Shown here one piece after another: positions 21,144 through 29,593 of a stretch of DNA of 40,535 bases. The stretch is from Metaruminococcus_A sp003150405 (GTDB lineage Bacteria; Bacillota; Clostridia; Oscillospirales; Ruminococcaceae), in contig CABUBB010000019.1 in assembly GCA_902489745.1 (NCBI GenBank), forward strand, positions 1-40,535, in the 5' to 3' direction. Under the pieces are notes generated by a model. That model had not been told where the DNA came from. It saw nothing but the letters and a program-made list of their open reading frames with translations, and did no database searches. The translations under genes were made by a program, and so were the position numbers. Numbering within the stretch: position 1 is the first letter of the stretch; the number at the start of each line of letters is the position of its first letter.

Positions 21144-22316
21144 TTATAAAATCAGGCAGGATTCCCGCAGCAGTTTGGCCATGTCGTATGCAAACTTTTT
21201 AATGGCGAGCAGGTCGCGTTCCGCTTCCGGCTGGGCGCGCCAGTCGGCAATCTGTGCAGAGGGCGGGTTCCACATGGACACCAGCTCGTTGCTTTCCAGA
21301 ATATTGACGCAGCGCTCTGCGGCCTCCAGAATGTCGTCAGTGGTTTTCCGCTTGCTCTGGAACAGGGCGGTTTCCTCTACGCGGAGCGCCTGTTCCACTG
21401 CTTCGATAGCGCCGTAAACATAGCCTTCTTTGTTGGGGTTGGCGCGCATCCGGCCGGGAGAGCGCTTGCGGTAAAAGCCGAACATGGCGGCGACGATGGC
21501 CGGGTCGCGGATGGTGCCGTCCGGGTAGACAATGCCGTGGATATCCCCCCAGGAGCCTTCTACCATGAGTTGGAACAGGTACCAGCCGACCTTGTGGGAG
21601 CTGCAGATTTCCAATTCCAGGTCGTAGGGATTGGAGCGGCCGATGCACCCAGTTTCGGTGTTGAGCAGCGGCTTCCCGGTTTTCTGGGAGAGCTGTTCCG
21701 CCGCGGCATAGACCGCTTCAATTTCCGCGCGGGTTTTGAGGTAGTCATGGAAGCTGATCACGTCAATCAAATCCACGGTGGATTCGCAGTGGGAAATCAG
21801 CTCATGCCCTACCGTGAGTACGCCGTCCGGGTCGAGCCCGCGGATGATGCCGCACATCCGGCGCACCAGTTGTTGCAGGTTGTCCATCCGTTCCGGAAGC
21901 AGGGCGGGGTCCGGGCACTTGCGGATGTAATCGTTACAGTAGGGCTCGTTCATGACATCCCACATGAGGATGTTCGGCTCGCCTTTCAGAGCGTTCATCA
22001 CGGCAGCGGCATACTTTTCCATCTTCTGCCATTCCGCTTCGGTTGGAGTGGTAAAGGAGGCGATGGAATTGCCGTTCCAGAAAATTGGCATGACCGAAAT
22101 GCCGTGGGCATTGCAGCGGCGAATAAAATCCAGCACCAGGTCAAAATAGCCGTCTGCGTCTGCTTCCCATTCCTCCTGGCGGAGCCAGAAGCGGATGGAG
22201 TTGATTTGAAGGCGTTCGGCATAACCAAGCTCGCGCTCCACCTGTTCCTTGGATTTGGAGGCGTCCGGATAATGGCAGACACCGCGGATATCGCTGTAAT
22301 CGTTGCGTAATTTCAT
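21144..22316 (-). CDS. Cytoplasmic glycoside hydrolase, GH5-like (clan A)
   Basis: 390 aa from ATG 22316, with AAAAGGAGTC upstream. A TIM-barrel glycosidase pattern is visible: IRFWLRQEEWEAD near the N-terminus, the acid/base E124 in MWDVMNEP after the fourth strand, the histidine-containing ISFHDYLK, and the nucleophile E221 in LLNTETGCIGR. The E-to-E spacing fits clan A. There is no signal peptide or carbohydrate-binding module, so it probably acts on imported oligosaccharides or glycosides. The final 90 residues are helical. It is monocistronic. Confidence 0.82.
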   Translation of the reverse strand: MKLRNDYSDIRGVCHYPDASKSKEQVERELGYAERLQINSIRFWLRQEEWEADADGYFDLVLDFIRRCNAHGISVMPIFWNGNSIASFTTPTEAEWQKMEKYAAAVMNALKGEPNILMWDVMNEPYCNDYIRKCPDPALLPERMDNLQQLVRRMCGIIRGLDPDGVLTVGHELISHCESTVDLIDVISFHDYLKTRAEIEAVYAAAEQLSQKTGKPLLNTETGCIGRSNPYDLELEICSSHKVGWYLFQLMVEGSWGDIHGIVYPDGTIRDPAIVAAMFGFYRKRSPGRMRANPNKEGYVYGAIEAVEQALRVEETALFQSKRKTTDDILEAAERCVNILESNELVSMWNPPSAQIADWRAQPEAERDLLAIKKFAYDMAKLLRESCLIL

Positions 22317-22414
22317 GAATAAGACTCCTTTTATGGCTGATATGCTTCCATTATACACACGCCGCAGAAGATGTACAAGGGTACAAAAAATGAAAAAGGC
22401 GGGGCTGCGGGAAG

Positions 22415-22454
22415 AAAAAGAAACAAGCCGTTCTCAAAAGACTGGAACGGCTTG
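22415..22454 (-). terminator. Terminator of the frameshifted lipoprotein gene
   Basis: CAAGCCGTTC (22424-22433) pairs with GAACGGCTTG (22445-22454); the minus-strand run after it is TTTCTTTTTC. Confidence 0.8.
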
Positions 22455-22484
22455 CCGGTATCGTGAGCCGAATGGCTTGAAAAG

Positions 22485-23128
22485 TTAATCCGGAAGGAGG
22501 TCTGCGCAAAATTCCTCCAGCGTTTTGCTGGTGCAATACCTTGCTTCAATGCTCCAATCCCACTGTATTTCGCCGCTTGCCGCATTTTGGGATGCGGCAG
22601 TCGCTTCCCGTTCTTCTACCGTACACCCAAACGGGCTGACCAGAAGATTGTCTTCGGTCAAAAAAATGACCATGGCCCGTATATGGAATGGTAGCCAGAA
22701 TAAGCATCATCGCCGAGCAGTACCAGATAACGGCTGCCCTGCAAAAAATCTTGGTCCATGCCCGCATGATTCAGAGTCCTTACAACTGCAGTATCTCCTG
22801 CGGAATAGCAGTTACCCCACAGTACCTCGTCGACGGCAAAGGTAACCAAAGCTCCCTCGTTTTCCGCAGAAACCGGTTCCGCCTGAACGGCGGTAACCAC
22901 GCAGTAAGCCAGCTTATGGGAACCATTCTCCTGTGCCTGACGCAAAAGGTCACGCAGAGTATCCCGGGAAAAATAGCTGGAACCCAGCGAAACATACCGC
23001 ATCCACTGGAGGTTGTCCGAATGGGTTTGACAGAGTTCGTGGGTCGCCTGTTCTGACAAATTTAGCAGAGTGCAGGAGGTAAGAAGAAGGCTTATAAAGC
23101 CTGTCAGTAACCGGTAAAAGCGTTTCAT
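22485..23128 (-). pseudogene. Lipoprotein gene broken by a frameshift at a 7-base homopolymer
   Basis: Frame 1 from ATG 23126-23128 (AGGAG upstream) encodes a lipoprotein: ITS signal region RLLTGFISLLLTSC, then a beta-rich domain with VTFAVDEVLWGNCYSAGDTAVV and QGSRYLVLLGDDAYSGY. It ends IYGPWSFF at a stop in the run of seven T (plus-strand A at 22660-22666). A second frame continues without a break: LTEDNLLVSPFGCTVEEREA to DLLPD at 22485. One extra T would rejoin them into a 214-aa protein. It may be a real mutation, phase variation or a base-calling error. It resembles the 25578-26327 protein in layout. Confidence 0.75.
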
Positions 23129-23280
23129 CACTGACTCCTGTTCAAACAGTCACAATGAGTTCGAATTTTATTTTATCACTGCTGTTTATAAACCCCTTTT
23201 TGAATCTTAGCTGGGAACCGCCGAGAGAACTGAAAAGGCACTCTGTTCAATAGCATAATCCTACGGATCATCTGACGGGG

Positions 23281-24336
23281 TTATCCGTTTGAAATCAGTA
23301 GTTCGCTGATTTTTCCACGTCCACTCCCTTTGCTGTTGATAAAGCGAGCGGCTTGAATCCGGTGAATTTGAAAGTCCTGGTAAAGATCGTCCAGAAAGGT
23401 ATCGTCCGGGTCGGCGTTTTTGGGGTCGGAGTTGCTTAACAGCACCCGCGCGCCGACCGCGGCCATTTCTGCAAAAAAGCGGGCGAGTTCGGCTTGCTGC
23501 TGATCGCCGAATGCGTGTTCGGAATAGCTGGTGAAATTTGCGGTGGGTGACAAGGGACGGTAAGGCGGATCAAAATAGACAAAGGTGTGAGCGTCAATAA
23601 ATTTTGCGGCCTGACGATAATCCCCGCAGGTCATGGTCACATGCTGAATCGCCTGGGAAATGCGGAGCAGATTCTCGCTGTCGCAAATGCAGGGGGCCTT
23701 ATAATCCCCCATAGGGACATTGAACAGCCCCTTGCGGTTTACCCGGTACAGCCCGTTGAAGCAGGTCTTGTTGAGGAAAAGGAACAGCGCAGCCTTTTCC
23801 AGCTTCTGTTTGCTGCTCTGTTCCAGCAAAAGTGCGTTATAGCGTTCCCGTTTTTGATAATAGTAGATCCTGCGGTGCTCGGAATCCAGCGGGAGATAGT
23901 TTTGCTGCATGGCGGACAGCTGTTCGATCAGGGAAGATACATGATCCCGGATGGCTTCGTAGGTGCGGATTAGTTCAGGGTTGATGTCGTTGATATAAAC
24001 CTCTTCCAGTGAATAACGGGAGAGGAGGTCAAACAGCACCGCTCCGCCGCCGACAAAAGGCTCGGCATATCGGGTGATTTCGGAACCCAGCCCAGCTGGA
24101 TATTGTTTGCGAATACTGGCTAACAGATGGTTTTTGCCGCCTGCCCATTTTATAAAGGGCTTCAGCAACGGCCGGGAGATCGGCAAACTTTTGGATCTTG
24201 GCAGATCGGCGGGGAGCATCCAGCCGCTGTTATTCTGGTACGCGCCGGGGATTTGCCCGTTTTGGCAAAGGGCGTCAACCTGCTGCAGAGACATGTTCCA
24301 TTGAGCGGCGGCTTCTTTGGCCGGCAAAAAGCGCAT
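23281..24336 (-). CDS. Dam-type DNA adenine methylase (D12 class)
   Basis: 351-aa N6-adenine DNA methyltransferase. The first 50 residues resemble a helix-turn-helix (AAAQWNMSLQQVDALCQNGQIPG), then comes the AdoMet-binding motif FIKWAGGK, then EPFVGGGAVLFDL, NKTCFNGLYRVNRKGLFNVP, and the catalytic D256-P-P-Y. That is the order of the Dam/M.DpnII class. The start is ATG 24336 with AAAGGAAGGTG ahead; a longer frame to 24441 is rejected. No restriction endonuclease or second methylase lies beside it, so it is solitary, possibly methylating GATC. Confidence 0.92.
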   Translation of the reverse strand: MRFLPAKEAAAQWNMSLQQVDALCQNGQIPGAYQNNSGWMLPADLPRSKSLPISRPLLKPFIKWAGGKNHLLASIRKQYPAGLGSEITRYAEPFVGGGAVLFDLLSRYSLEEVYINDINPELIRTYEAIRDHVSSLIEQLSAMQQNYLPLDSEHRRIYYYQKRERYNALLLEQSSKQKLEKAALFLFLNKTCFNGLYRVNRKGLFNVPMGDYKAPCICDSENLLRISQAIQHVTMTCGDYRQAAKFIDAHTFVYFDPPYRPLSPTANFTSYSEHAFGDQQQAELARFFAEMAAVGARVLLSNSDPKNADPDDTFLDDLYQDFQIHRIQAARFINSKGSGRGKISELLISNG

Positions 24337-24550
24337 GGACACCTTCCTTTCAAACGAAATGACAGACGGGCTGGAGCGGGACTGCCGCGTTTTTGCCGGG
24401 AATGCCGTTCTGGCGGCAGACTGCCCAGCCTGTCCTTCCATTCTCTATTATATGCGATCCCAGGAGGAATAGCGAGCTTTTTTTGAGAAGAGAAGAGACA
24501 CGAAACCGCTGGCGTTTGTTTGCGCGGGAGCCACTTGCTGTGTATAAAAT

Positions 24551-24580
24551 AAAAAATCCCGCAGGAAAACCCTGCGGGAT
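24551..24580 (-). terminator. Terminator after rpsI
   Basis: ATCCCGCAGG (24556-24565) pairs with CCTGCGGGAT (24571-24580); the minus-strand tail is TTTTTT. Confidence 0.92.
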
Positions 24581-24601
24581 TGAAACGCCGTAAACGGCAA
24601 A

Positions 24602-25000
24602 CTATCTCTTGCTGAACTGCGGAGCGCGACGAGCTGCCTTGAGGCCGTACTTTTTACGCTCTTTCATACGTGGGTCACGGGTCAGGAAGCCAGCTTTTTT
24701 CAGGACCGGACGGAGTTCCTCGTTGTACTGGAGCAGCGCACGGGAAATACCGTGACGGATTGCACCAGCCTGGCCGGTAACGCCGCCGCCTGCAACGGTG
24801 CAGACAATGTCGAACTTGCCGAGGCAGTCGGTGAGGTTGAGCGGCTGACGAACAATGAGTTTCAGCGTTTCAAGGCCGAAATAATCGTCAATGTCTCTGC
24901 CGTTGATGGTGATATTGCCGTTGCCAGCATAAACGCGAACACGTGCGACCGAGCTTTTTCTTCTGCCGGTGCCGTAGAAATAAGGTTTCGATTCGTACAT
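24602..25000 (-). CDS. rpsI: 30S ribosomal protein S9 (uS9)
   Basis: 132 aa, full length. Family signatures are FYGTGRRKSSVARVRVY, GNITINGRDIDDYF, VAGGGVTGQAGAIRHGISRALL and the basic C-terminus ending APQFSKR, which reaches toward the P-site tRNA. I use ATG 25000: AGGAGG lies 8 nt ahead of it but only 2 nt before the in-frame ATG 25006. It lies 19 nt after rplM and is cotranscribed with it, as in most bacteria. Confidence 0.98.
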   Translation of the reverse strand: MYESKPYFYGTGRRKSSVARVRVYAGNGNITINGRDIDDYFGLETLKLIVRQPLNLTDCLGKFDIVCTVAGGGVTGQAGAIRHGISRALLQYNEELRPVLKKAGFLTRDPRMKERKKYGLKAARRAPQFSKR

Positions 25001-25019
25001 TTCCATTGCCTCCTCTTAC

Positions 25020-25448
25020 TTAAAACTCGCAGTTTACAGGGTTCTGAGCGGCATTGTTGTGCTCGGCCCCTCTGTAAACACGCAGACGGCGCAGCTGAGC
25101 GGCGCCAAGTTTGTTGTGAGGAAGCATGCCCTCAATGGCCAATGTCATAGCCTTTTCCGGGTTCTCTTCCATCAATTTGCTGTATTTGACTTCTTTCAGT
25201 CCGCCGACCCAGCCGGTATGCCACTGGTACACCTTCTGGTTGAGCTTGTTCCCGGTGAGAACAGCTTTTTCGGCATTGATGACGATGACGTGGTCACCGC
25301 AATCCATGTGGGGCGTAAAGGTTGGTTTGTGTTTGCCGTGCAGAATGTGCGCAGCTTTTGCAGCAACGCGGCCCAGCGGTTTGCCGGCAGCGTCCAACAC
25401 ATACCATTTACGCGTAATCTCGCTCGCTTTTGGCATATAGGTTGACAT
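25020..25448 (-). CDS. rplM: 50S ribosomal protein L13 (uL13)
   Basis: 142 aa, full length. The N-terminus STYMPKASEITRKWYVLDAAGKPLGRVAAKAA and the core HMDCGDHVIVINAEKAVLTGNKLNQKVYQWHTG are diagnostic; the C-terminal GMLPHNKLGAAQLRRLRVY is also typical. GGAGGGAATCCC precedes ATG 25448. It is the first gene of the rplM-rpsI operon, with a consensus promoter at 25530-25558 and a leader hairpin at 25481-25500 that could govern it. Confidence 0.98.
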   Translation of the reverse strand: MSTYMPKASEITRKWYVLDAAGKPLGRVAAKAAHILHGKHKPTFTPHMDCGDHVIVINAEKAVLTGNKLNQKVYQWHTGWVGGLKEVKYSKLMEENPEKAMTLAIEGMLPHNKLGAAQLRRLRVYRGAEHNNAAQNPVNCEF

Positions 25449-25480
25449 GGGATTCCCTCCATCTTCACTATGGTTTTCAC

Positions 25481-25500
25481 AAAAAACGCCCGAAGACGTT
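25481..25500 (-). promoter_or_regulatory. L13-leader-like attenuator hairpin
   Basis: In the 75-nt rplM leader, minus-strand AACGTC-TTCG-GGCGTT forms a 6-bp stem with a stable UUCG tetraloop and is followed by TTTTTTG. This looks like a terminator inside the leader. L13 leaders with autoregulatory structure are known in Firmicutes; direct membership in that family is not proven here. Confidence 0.5.
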
Positions 25501-25529
25501 CGAAAACACAGATTTTCAGTTGCTCAATT

Positions 25530-25558
25530 ATTATAATATGGCGGTATGTGCTTGTCAA
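25530..25558 (-). promoter_or_regulatory. Consensus promoter of rplM-rpsI
   Basis: Minus-strand TTGACA (25553-25558), 17-nt spacer, TATAAT (25530-25535); exact consensus. Confidence 0.9.
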
Positions 25559-25577
25559 TTGTTATTTTTTGTTTTTT

Positions 25578-26327
25578 TTAATTTACATCCCTTATACTCT
25601 TGTAATCGCTCTTAATATCTCCTTTTCTCTCTGTTTCTTGTTTCCCATTCTGGTTTTTTGCTTCAGATGATAATTCTGTAAAAACGGATGAAAACAAAAG
25701 AAAAAGCGGGGAACTGCCCCGCTCTTTTCGTTTTTTATCAAGTTCTGCATAAAGCGCCTGAAATTCCTGTTTGAAGCTGGTCAAATCCATGCGGGAAACA
25801 CGCGTCATAGGCTGCTGCAGGGTGCCAGGGTAGACTTTTTCGTCGCTGGCTACATAGAAGCAGCTAGAAATTGCGCTCACTGGTCCGTAGTCTTCATCAT
25901 ACGGATGAAGACTCATGACAAAGCGATCCCCTGCATGAAAATCCGGTGAGCAGAAAGAGCCGACCGGGCTGAGCGACAGAATAATACTTTCCTGCTCCAT
26001 TCCGGCCCAAGTTTCATTTACTGTGAGTTCTACCCGCTTCACAGTGTATTCAAAGGGTTCCATGGTCGGTTCGGTTTTCTCATAATATTCAGTGGGAATG
26101 TACTGCCGTGTGACATCCGGAAGAAACTGCTTGACCGTTACGTCTGCAATAATTTTGATCCCTTCCATTTGGTCTTCAAAGGGCACTACGCCAACCGAGG
26201 CCACCGGCGGGTTGTCGAACAGCTTGAAATCATACTGCTTGGAGCCCCGAGGCCAGAGAGCGGCGACCAATATGACAACAATGAGCAGAAAACCAATGCA
26301 GATAAATACAATTCGTTTTTCTTTCAT
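25578..26327 (-). CDS. Membrane-anchored secreted protein of unknown function
   Basis: 249 aa. An N-terminal span (RIVFICIGFLLIVVILVAALWP) anchors an extracellular beta-rich domain with KRVELTVNETWAGMEQESIIL, FHAGDRFVMSLHPYDEDYGPVSA and FYVASDEKVYPG. The order of strands resembles the broken lipoprotein at 22485-23128. The frame runs straight through a strong terminator (25697-25723), which falls within residues of KKRKERGSSPLF, so the last 45 or so residues may be read-through after a lost stop. No clear ribosome site is visible upstream of ATG 26327. Confidence 0.7.
   Translation of the reverse strand: MKEKRIVFICIGFLLIVVILVAALWPRGSKQYDFKLFDNPPVASVGVVPFEDQMEGIKIIADVTVKQFLPDVTRQYIPTEYYEKTEPTMEPFEYTVKRVELTVNETWAGMEQESIILSLSPVGSFCSPDFHAGDRFVMSLHPYDEDYGPVSAISSCFYVASDEKVYPGTLQQPMTRVSRMDLTSFKQEFQALYAELDKKRKERGSSPLFLLFSSVFTELSSEAKNQNGKQETERKGDIKSDYKSIRDVN
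25697..25723 (-). terminator. Terminator lying inside the 3' part of the preceding frame
   Basis: AGCGGGG pairs with CCCCGCT with a 5-nt loop; the minus-strand tail is TTTTTCTTTTG. Its position inside an open frame suggests the original stop codon was just upstream. Confidence 0.85.
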
Positions 26328-26545
26328 CTAAAATTTTAATATTTTCTTTTTTATAAATATGTTTTTGTACTATCTATAAAATAAAATTAATCTTGAGCGG
26401 CTCTTATCCCGCTTTTACTACAAGCATATAGGCGTTTATTTTAAACGGCTCTTTTTAGCTGGGAAGTAGGGTGCTTCTTGTTCCATGATGCAACCGATTC
26501 CCACCGGGAATAACAGGTATGTAAAAAGTGGAAGTATTACAAGAG

Positions 26546-26595
26546 TTGACAGACATAAAATAATGATGTATAGTTAAAATACCCTATAGGGGTAT
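26546..26595 (+). promoter_or_regulatory. Promoter and CsoR-type operator of the metal-resistance operon
   Basis: TTGACA (26546-26551), 17-nt spacer, TATAGT (26569-26574). The dyad ATACCC-TATAG-GGGTAT (26579-26595) covers the start of transcription; it has the GTA/TACCC...GGGTA form of known CsoR-family sites. Confidence 0.85.
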
Positions 26596-26641
26596 ACCGT
26601 ATTGCTTCTGCCTGTGCAGGACACAACACCGGAGGTGCACA

Positions 26642-26920
26642 ATGGTTAACAAACATCAATACAACGAAGCGGTTCTTTCGCGCCTTTCCCGTATTGAAGG
26701 ACAGATTCGCGGCATAAAGGCAATGGTGGAAAACGGACGCGACTGCGAGGACATTTTCATGCAGATTTCCGCAGTTGGTTCGGCGATTACCAATGTTTCG
26801 CTGCTCATTGTAGAGGATCACATTGAGCACTGCGTCAAAGCGGGGATTGATTCAGGCGACACGCAGGCCACGCTCGATAATCTGGTTGATCTGTTCCGGC
26901 AGTTTGCCAAGCTGAAGTAA
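26642..26920 (+). CDS. CsoR-family metal-sensing repressor
   Basis: 92-aa all-helical repressor of the DUF156 family. RLSRIEGQIRGIKAMVENGRDCEDIFMQISAVGSAI is diagnostic. The putative metal ligands C35, H60 and C64 (EDHIEHC) correspond to the Cys-His-Cys set of copper sensor CsoR rather than the His set of RcnR; H63 and H5 could add ligands. It would release the 26579-26595 operator on binding metal. It starts with GGAGGTGC ahead of ATG and is 31 nt from the ATPase gene it should control. Confidence 0.92.
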   Translation: MVNKHQYNEAVLSRLSRIEGQIRGIKAMVENGRDCEDIFMQISAVGSAITNVSLLIVEDHIEHCVKAGIDSGDTQATLDNLVDLFRQFAKLK

Positions 26921-26951
26921 AGCATACACCATTTTTAAGGAGGCACTTTTT

Positions 26952-29162
26952 ATGACAAAACATGCAGATACGCATGATGAAGAACACCGCAGTACGGCGG
27001 GTTCTGCCAGCTTTGCCGCTGATTCTAAGCCATCCGGATGCAGCGGCTCCTGCGCGGGGTGTGCAGGCTGTGGGGATTCGATGTATCCCCCGTACAACCC
27101 GTTTGAACACATGGAGGAGGAAGAAAAACGGCGCCGGAAACGCGAAAAGCACAACCATCACACCGAGCATTCTGGAGATTGCCGGGATGAACATAGCGGG
27201 CATTCGCGCAGCGGTTGCTGTAGGCATGAGCATGGGGATGGCTGCGGTTGCGGACACGATCATGAACACGGCGATGAATCCGGGTGGAAACTAATGCTTG
27301 TCCGGCTGGTTTCAGCAACTGTCTTGCTGATCTGCGCAAAATTCATTGCGATGCCGTTCGGCGTTTCTCTCTCTCTGTTTCTTCTGTCTTACCTGATTGC
27401 GGGCGGCGACGTGCTTTGGCGTGCGCTCAAGGGTATTTTTAAAGGCCGCCTGTTTGATGAAAATTTTTTGATGGCGATTGCCACCGTGGGTGCTTTTGCC
27501 ATTGGCGATTATGCCGAGGGTATTGCCGTTATGCTGTTTTATCAGTTTGGGGAAATGCTGCAGGATATTGCGGTCAGCCGCTCCCGCCGCTCCATTACGG
27601 CACTGATGGACATCCGCCCGGATTTTGCCCGCAAACGCTCCGGCGGACAGCTTGTCACCTGTAAGCCGGAGGAGGTTGCGCTGGATGATGTGATTGTGGT
27701 CAATCCTGGGGAGCGCATTCCGCTGGACGGTATAGTGGTTAGCGGCCGTTCCTTCTTGGATACTTCAGCGCTTACCGGTGAATCTGTACCGCGTGCAGCC
27801 GCGGAAGGGGATGGAGTGCTCTCCGGCGCCATCAACCAAAATGCAACGCTGGAAATTCGGGTGACCAAACGGTTTCAGGAGTCGACCGTCTCGAAAATTC
27901 TGGAGCTCACCCAGAACGCCTCGTCCCGTAAGGCGAACACCGAGAAATTCATCACCAAATTTGCGCGGGTTTATACCCCAATCGTAGTGGGAGCTGCGGT
28001 TTTGGTGGCAGTGCTGCCACCGCTTTTCCTCGGTTGGAACACCTTCGGCGACTGGCTCTACCGCGCCTTGATTTTTCTTGTTATTTCCTGCCCCTGTGCG
28101 CTGGTTGTTTCCATTCCGCTTGGCTTTTTCGGCGGAATTGGCGGTGCCTCCAAGCGTGGGATTCTGGTAAAAGGCAGCAACTACCTGGAAGCGCTTCATT
28201 CGGTTGATACGGTTGTGCTGGATAAAACCGGCACTCTGACCCGCGGCAGGTTTTCGGTTCAGGCATTGAGCCCGGCGGCGGGCGTTTCGGAAGCGGATTT
28301 GCTGGAAGCGGCTGCATTTGCAGAAAGCCGCTCCTCCCACCCGATTGCAAAATCCATTTTGGAGCGGTACGGTCGGCCGGTGAAGGACAGCCGGATTGCC
28401 GAAAGCCGGGAAAACGCAGGATTCGGCACCGAGGTCACATTGACGGATGGTACCGTTTTGCTGGCCGGAAGCGCCAAGCTGATGCAGCGGCATGGAATTG
28501 CGATGGAGCAGCCGTCATTGTCTGCCGGCACCCTTGTCTATGTGGCGAAAAACGGGATGTTCCTTGGCAGTCTGCTGATTGCCGATACCCTTAAACCCAC
28601 CTCTGCTGAGGCGGTACGCGCTCTCAAGGCGGCTGGGGTAAAAGAAGTCGTGATGCTCACCGGCGATTCTCCTTCTGCGGCTGCGGCGATTGCCAAAGAG
28701 GCGGGTATAACATCGTGGCGCGCCGAACTCCTGCCGCAGGATAAGGTTGCCGCTGTTGACAGCATGCTAGAGGGGCGCGATCCGAAGCACAAGCTCGCTT
28801 TTGTGGGCGACGGCATCAACGACGCGCCGGTGATTGCGCGGGCCGATGTCGGCGTGGCGATGGGCGGTATTGGTTCCGACGCCGCGATTGAGGCGGCGGA
28901 TGTTGTCCTGATGACCGACGACCTTGCAAAGCTCCCGCTCGCCATCCGGATTGCACGTAAGACCAAGCGGATTGTCACCCAGAACATTGTGTTTGCGCTG
29001 GGCGTCAAGATCATTGTTCTTGCGCTGAGTGTTGTCGGTATTACCTCCATGTGGATTGCCATCTTTGCAGATGTGGGCGTGGCGCTGCTTGCCATCCTCA
29101 ACGCCCTGCGAGCCATGCGGGTAAAGGAAGTGCCGGAAATGCCCATGACAAAAGAGCGTTAG
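26952..29162 (+). CDS. P1B-type heavy-metal ATPase
   Basis: 736-aa membrane pump exporting a soft or transition metal. The first 112 residues are a Cys/His-rich tail (SGCSGSCAGCAGCGD and HEHGDGCGCGHDHEHG) in place of a normal HMA domain. The core has TGES, the membrane motif C380-P-C382, phosphorylation site D424 in DKTGT, SSHPIAKS, TGDSP and GDGINDAP. The last spans contain GVKIIVLALS and ADVGVALLAILNALR, with the Lys and Asp typical of Zn/Cd exporters (P1B-2). AAGGAGG precedes ATG. The repressor beside it looks copper-like, so the metal is uncertain. Confidence 0.93.
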   Translation: MTKHADTHDEEHRSTAGSASFAADSKPSGCSGSCAGCAGCGDSMYPPYNPFEHMEEEEKRRRKREKHNHHTEHSGDCRDEHSGHSRSGCCRHEHGDGCGCGHDHEHGDESGWKLMLVRLVSATVLLICAKFIAMPFGVSLSLFLLSYLIAGGDVLWRALKGIFKGRLFDENFLMAIATVGAFAIGDYAEGIAVMLFYQFGEMLQDIAVSRSRRSITALMDIRPDFARKRSGGQLVTCKPEEVALDDVIVVNPGERIPLDGIVVSGRSFLDTSALTGESVPRAAAEGDGVLSGAINQNATLEIRVTKRFQESTVSKILELTQNASSRKANTEKFITKFARVYTPIVVGAAVLVAVLPPLFLGWNTFGDWLYRALIFLVISCPCALVVSIPLGFFGGIGGASKRGILVKGSNYLEALHSVDTVVLDKTGTLTRGRFSVQALSPAAGVSEADLLEAAAFAESRSSHPIAKSILERYGRPVKDSRIAESRENAGFGTEVTLTDGTVLLAGSAKLMQRHGIAMEQPSLSAGTLVYVAKNGMFLGSLLIADTLKPTSAEAVRALKAAGVKEVVMLTGDSPSAAAAIAKEAGITSWRAELLPQDKVAAVDSMLEGRDPKHKLAFVGDGINDAPVIARADVGVAMGGIGSDAAIEAADVVLMTDDLAKLPLAIRIARKTKRIVTQNIVFALGVKIIVLALSVVGITSMWIAIFADVGVALLAILNALRAMRVKEVPEMPMTKER

Positions 29163-29214
29163 CGGTCGTGTGGTTATATACGGATTGTCATGGCAAAGTG
29201 TTGCTCATAAAATT

Positions 29215-29418
29215 CTAAAACAGCCGCTGTAATTTACAGCGGCTGTTTTTACTGCGTCTGCAAATCTTCCAGTACAATTGTACAGCCGCGATAACAAAAG
29301 CGGTAAAGGTACAATTTTTCATATAAATGGCGGCTTCTTCCTGCTGAATCATGTCGTTTGGAAAACGGATGGTTTTGTTGATGGTTGGAGGATTACAGGG
29401 TATTTTAAATCACACCAT
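29215..29418 (-). pseudogene. Decayed paralogue of the 15696-15887 ribbon-helix-helix gene
   Basis: Minus-strand translation reads ATG GTG TGA, then FKIPCNPPTINKTIRFP and CTFTAFVIAAVQ. These align with FRIPVIPPTCNKTIRFP and CTFSALVIEAVR of the intact gene. The TGA at codon 3 stops translation at once. The far end runs into the P-type ATPase terminator at 29217-29250, where the original C-terminus is lost. Confidence 0.75.
29217..29250 (+). terminator. Terminator after P-type ATPase
   Basis: AAAACAGCCGCTGTAA pairs with TTACAGCGGCTGTTTT, with a T run following on the plus strand. Confidence 0.92.
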
Positions 29419-29593
29419 TTCTTTCGTTTCTTCTTTCAGTTTTACGGAGCGGTTGGAATCGTATAGGAGAACGCGGAAAGTCGGCAGTTCCCCTCTTGTT
29501 CAGTTCTAATAAAGAAGCAGGAAGCTGTATGACTATATTTATGTCTGTATACACAGATACAGGTCCATGAGATTTCCGTGACCTATGCGTTTT

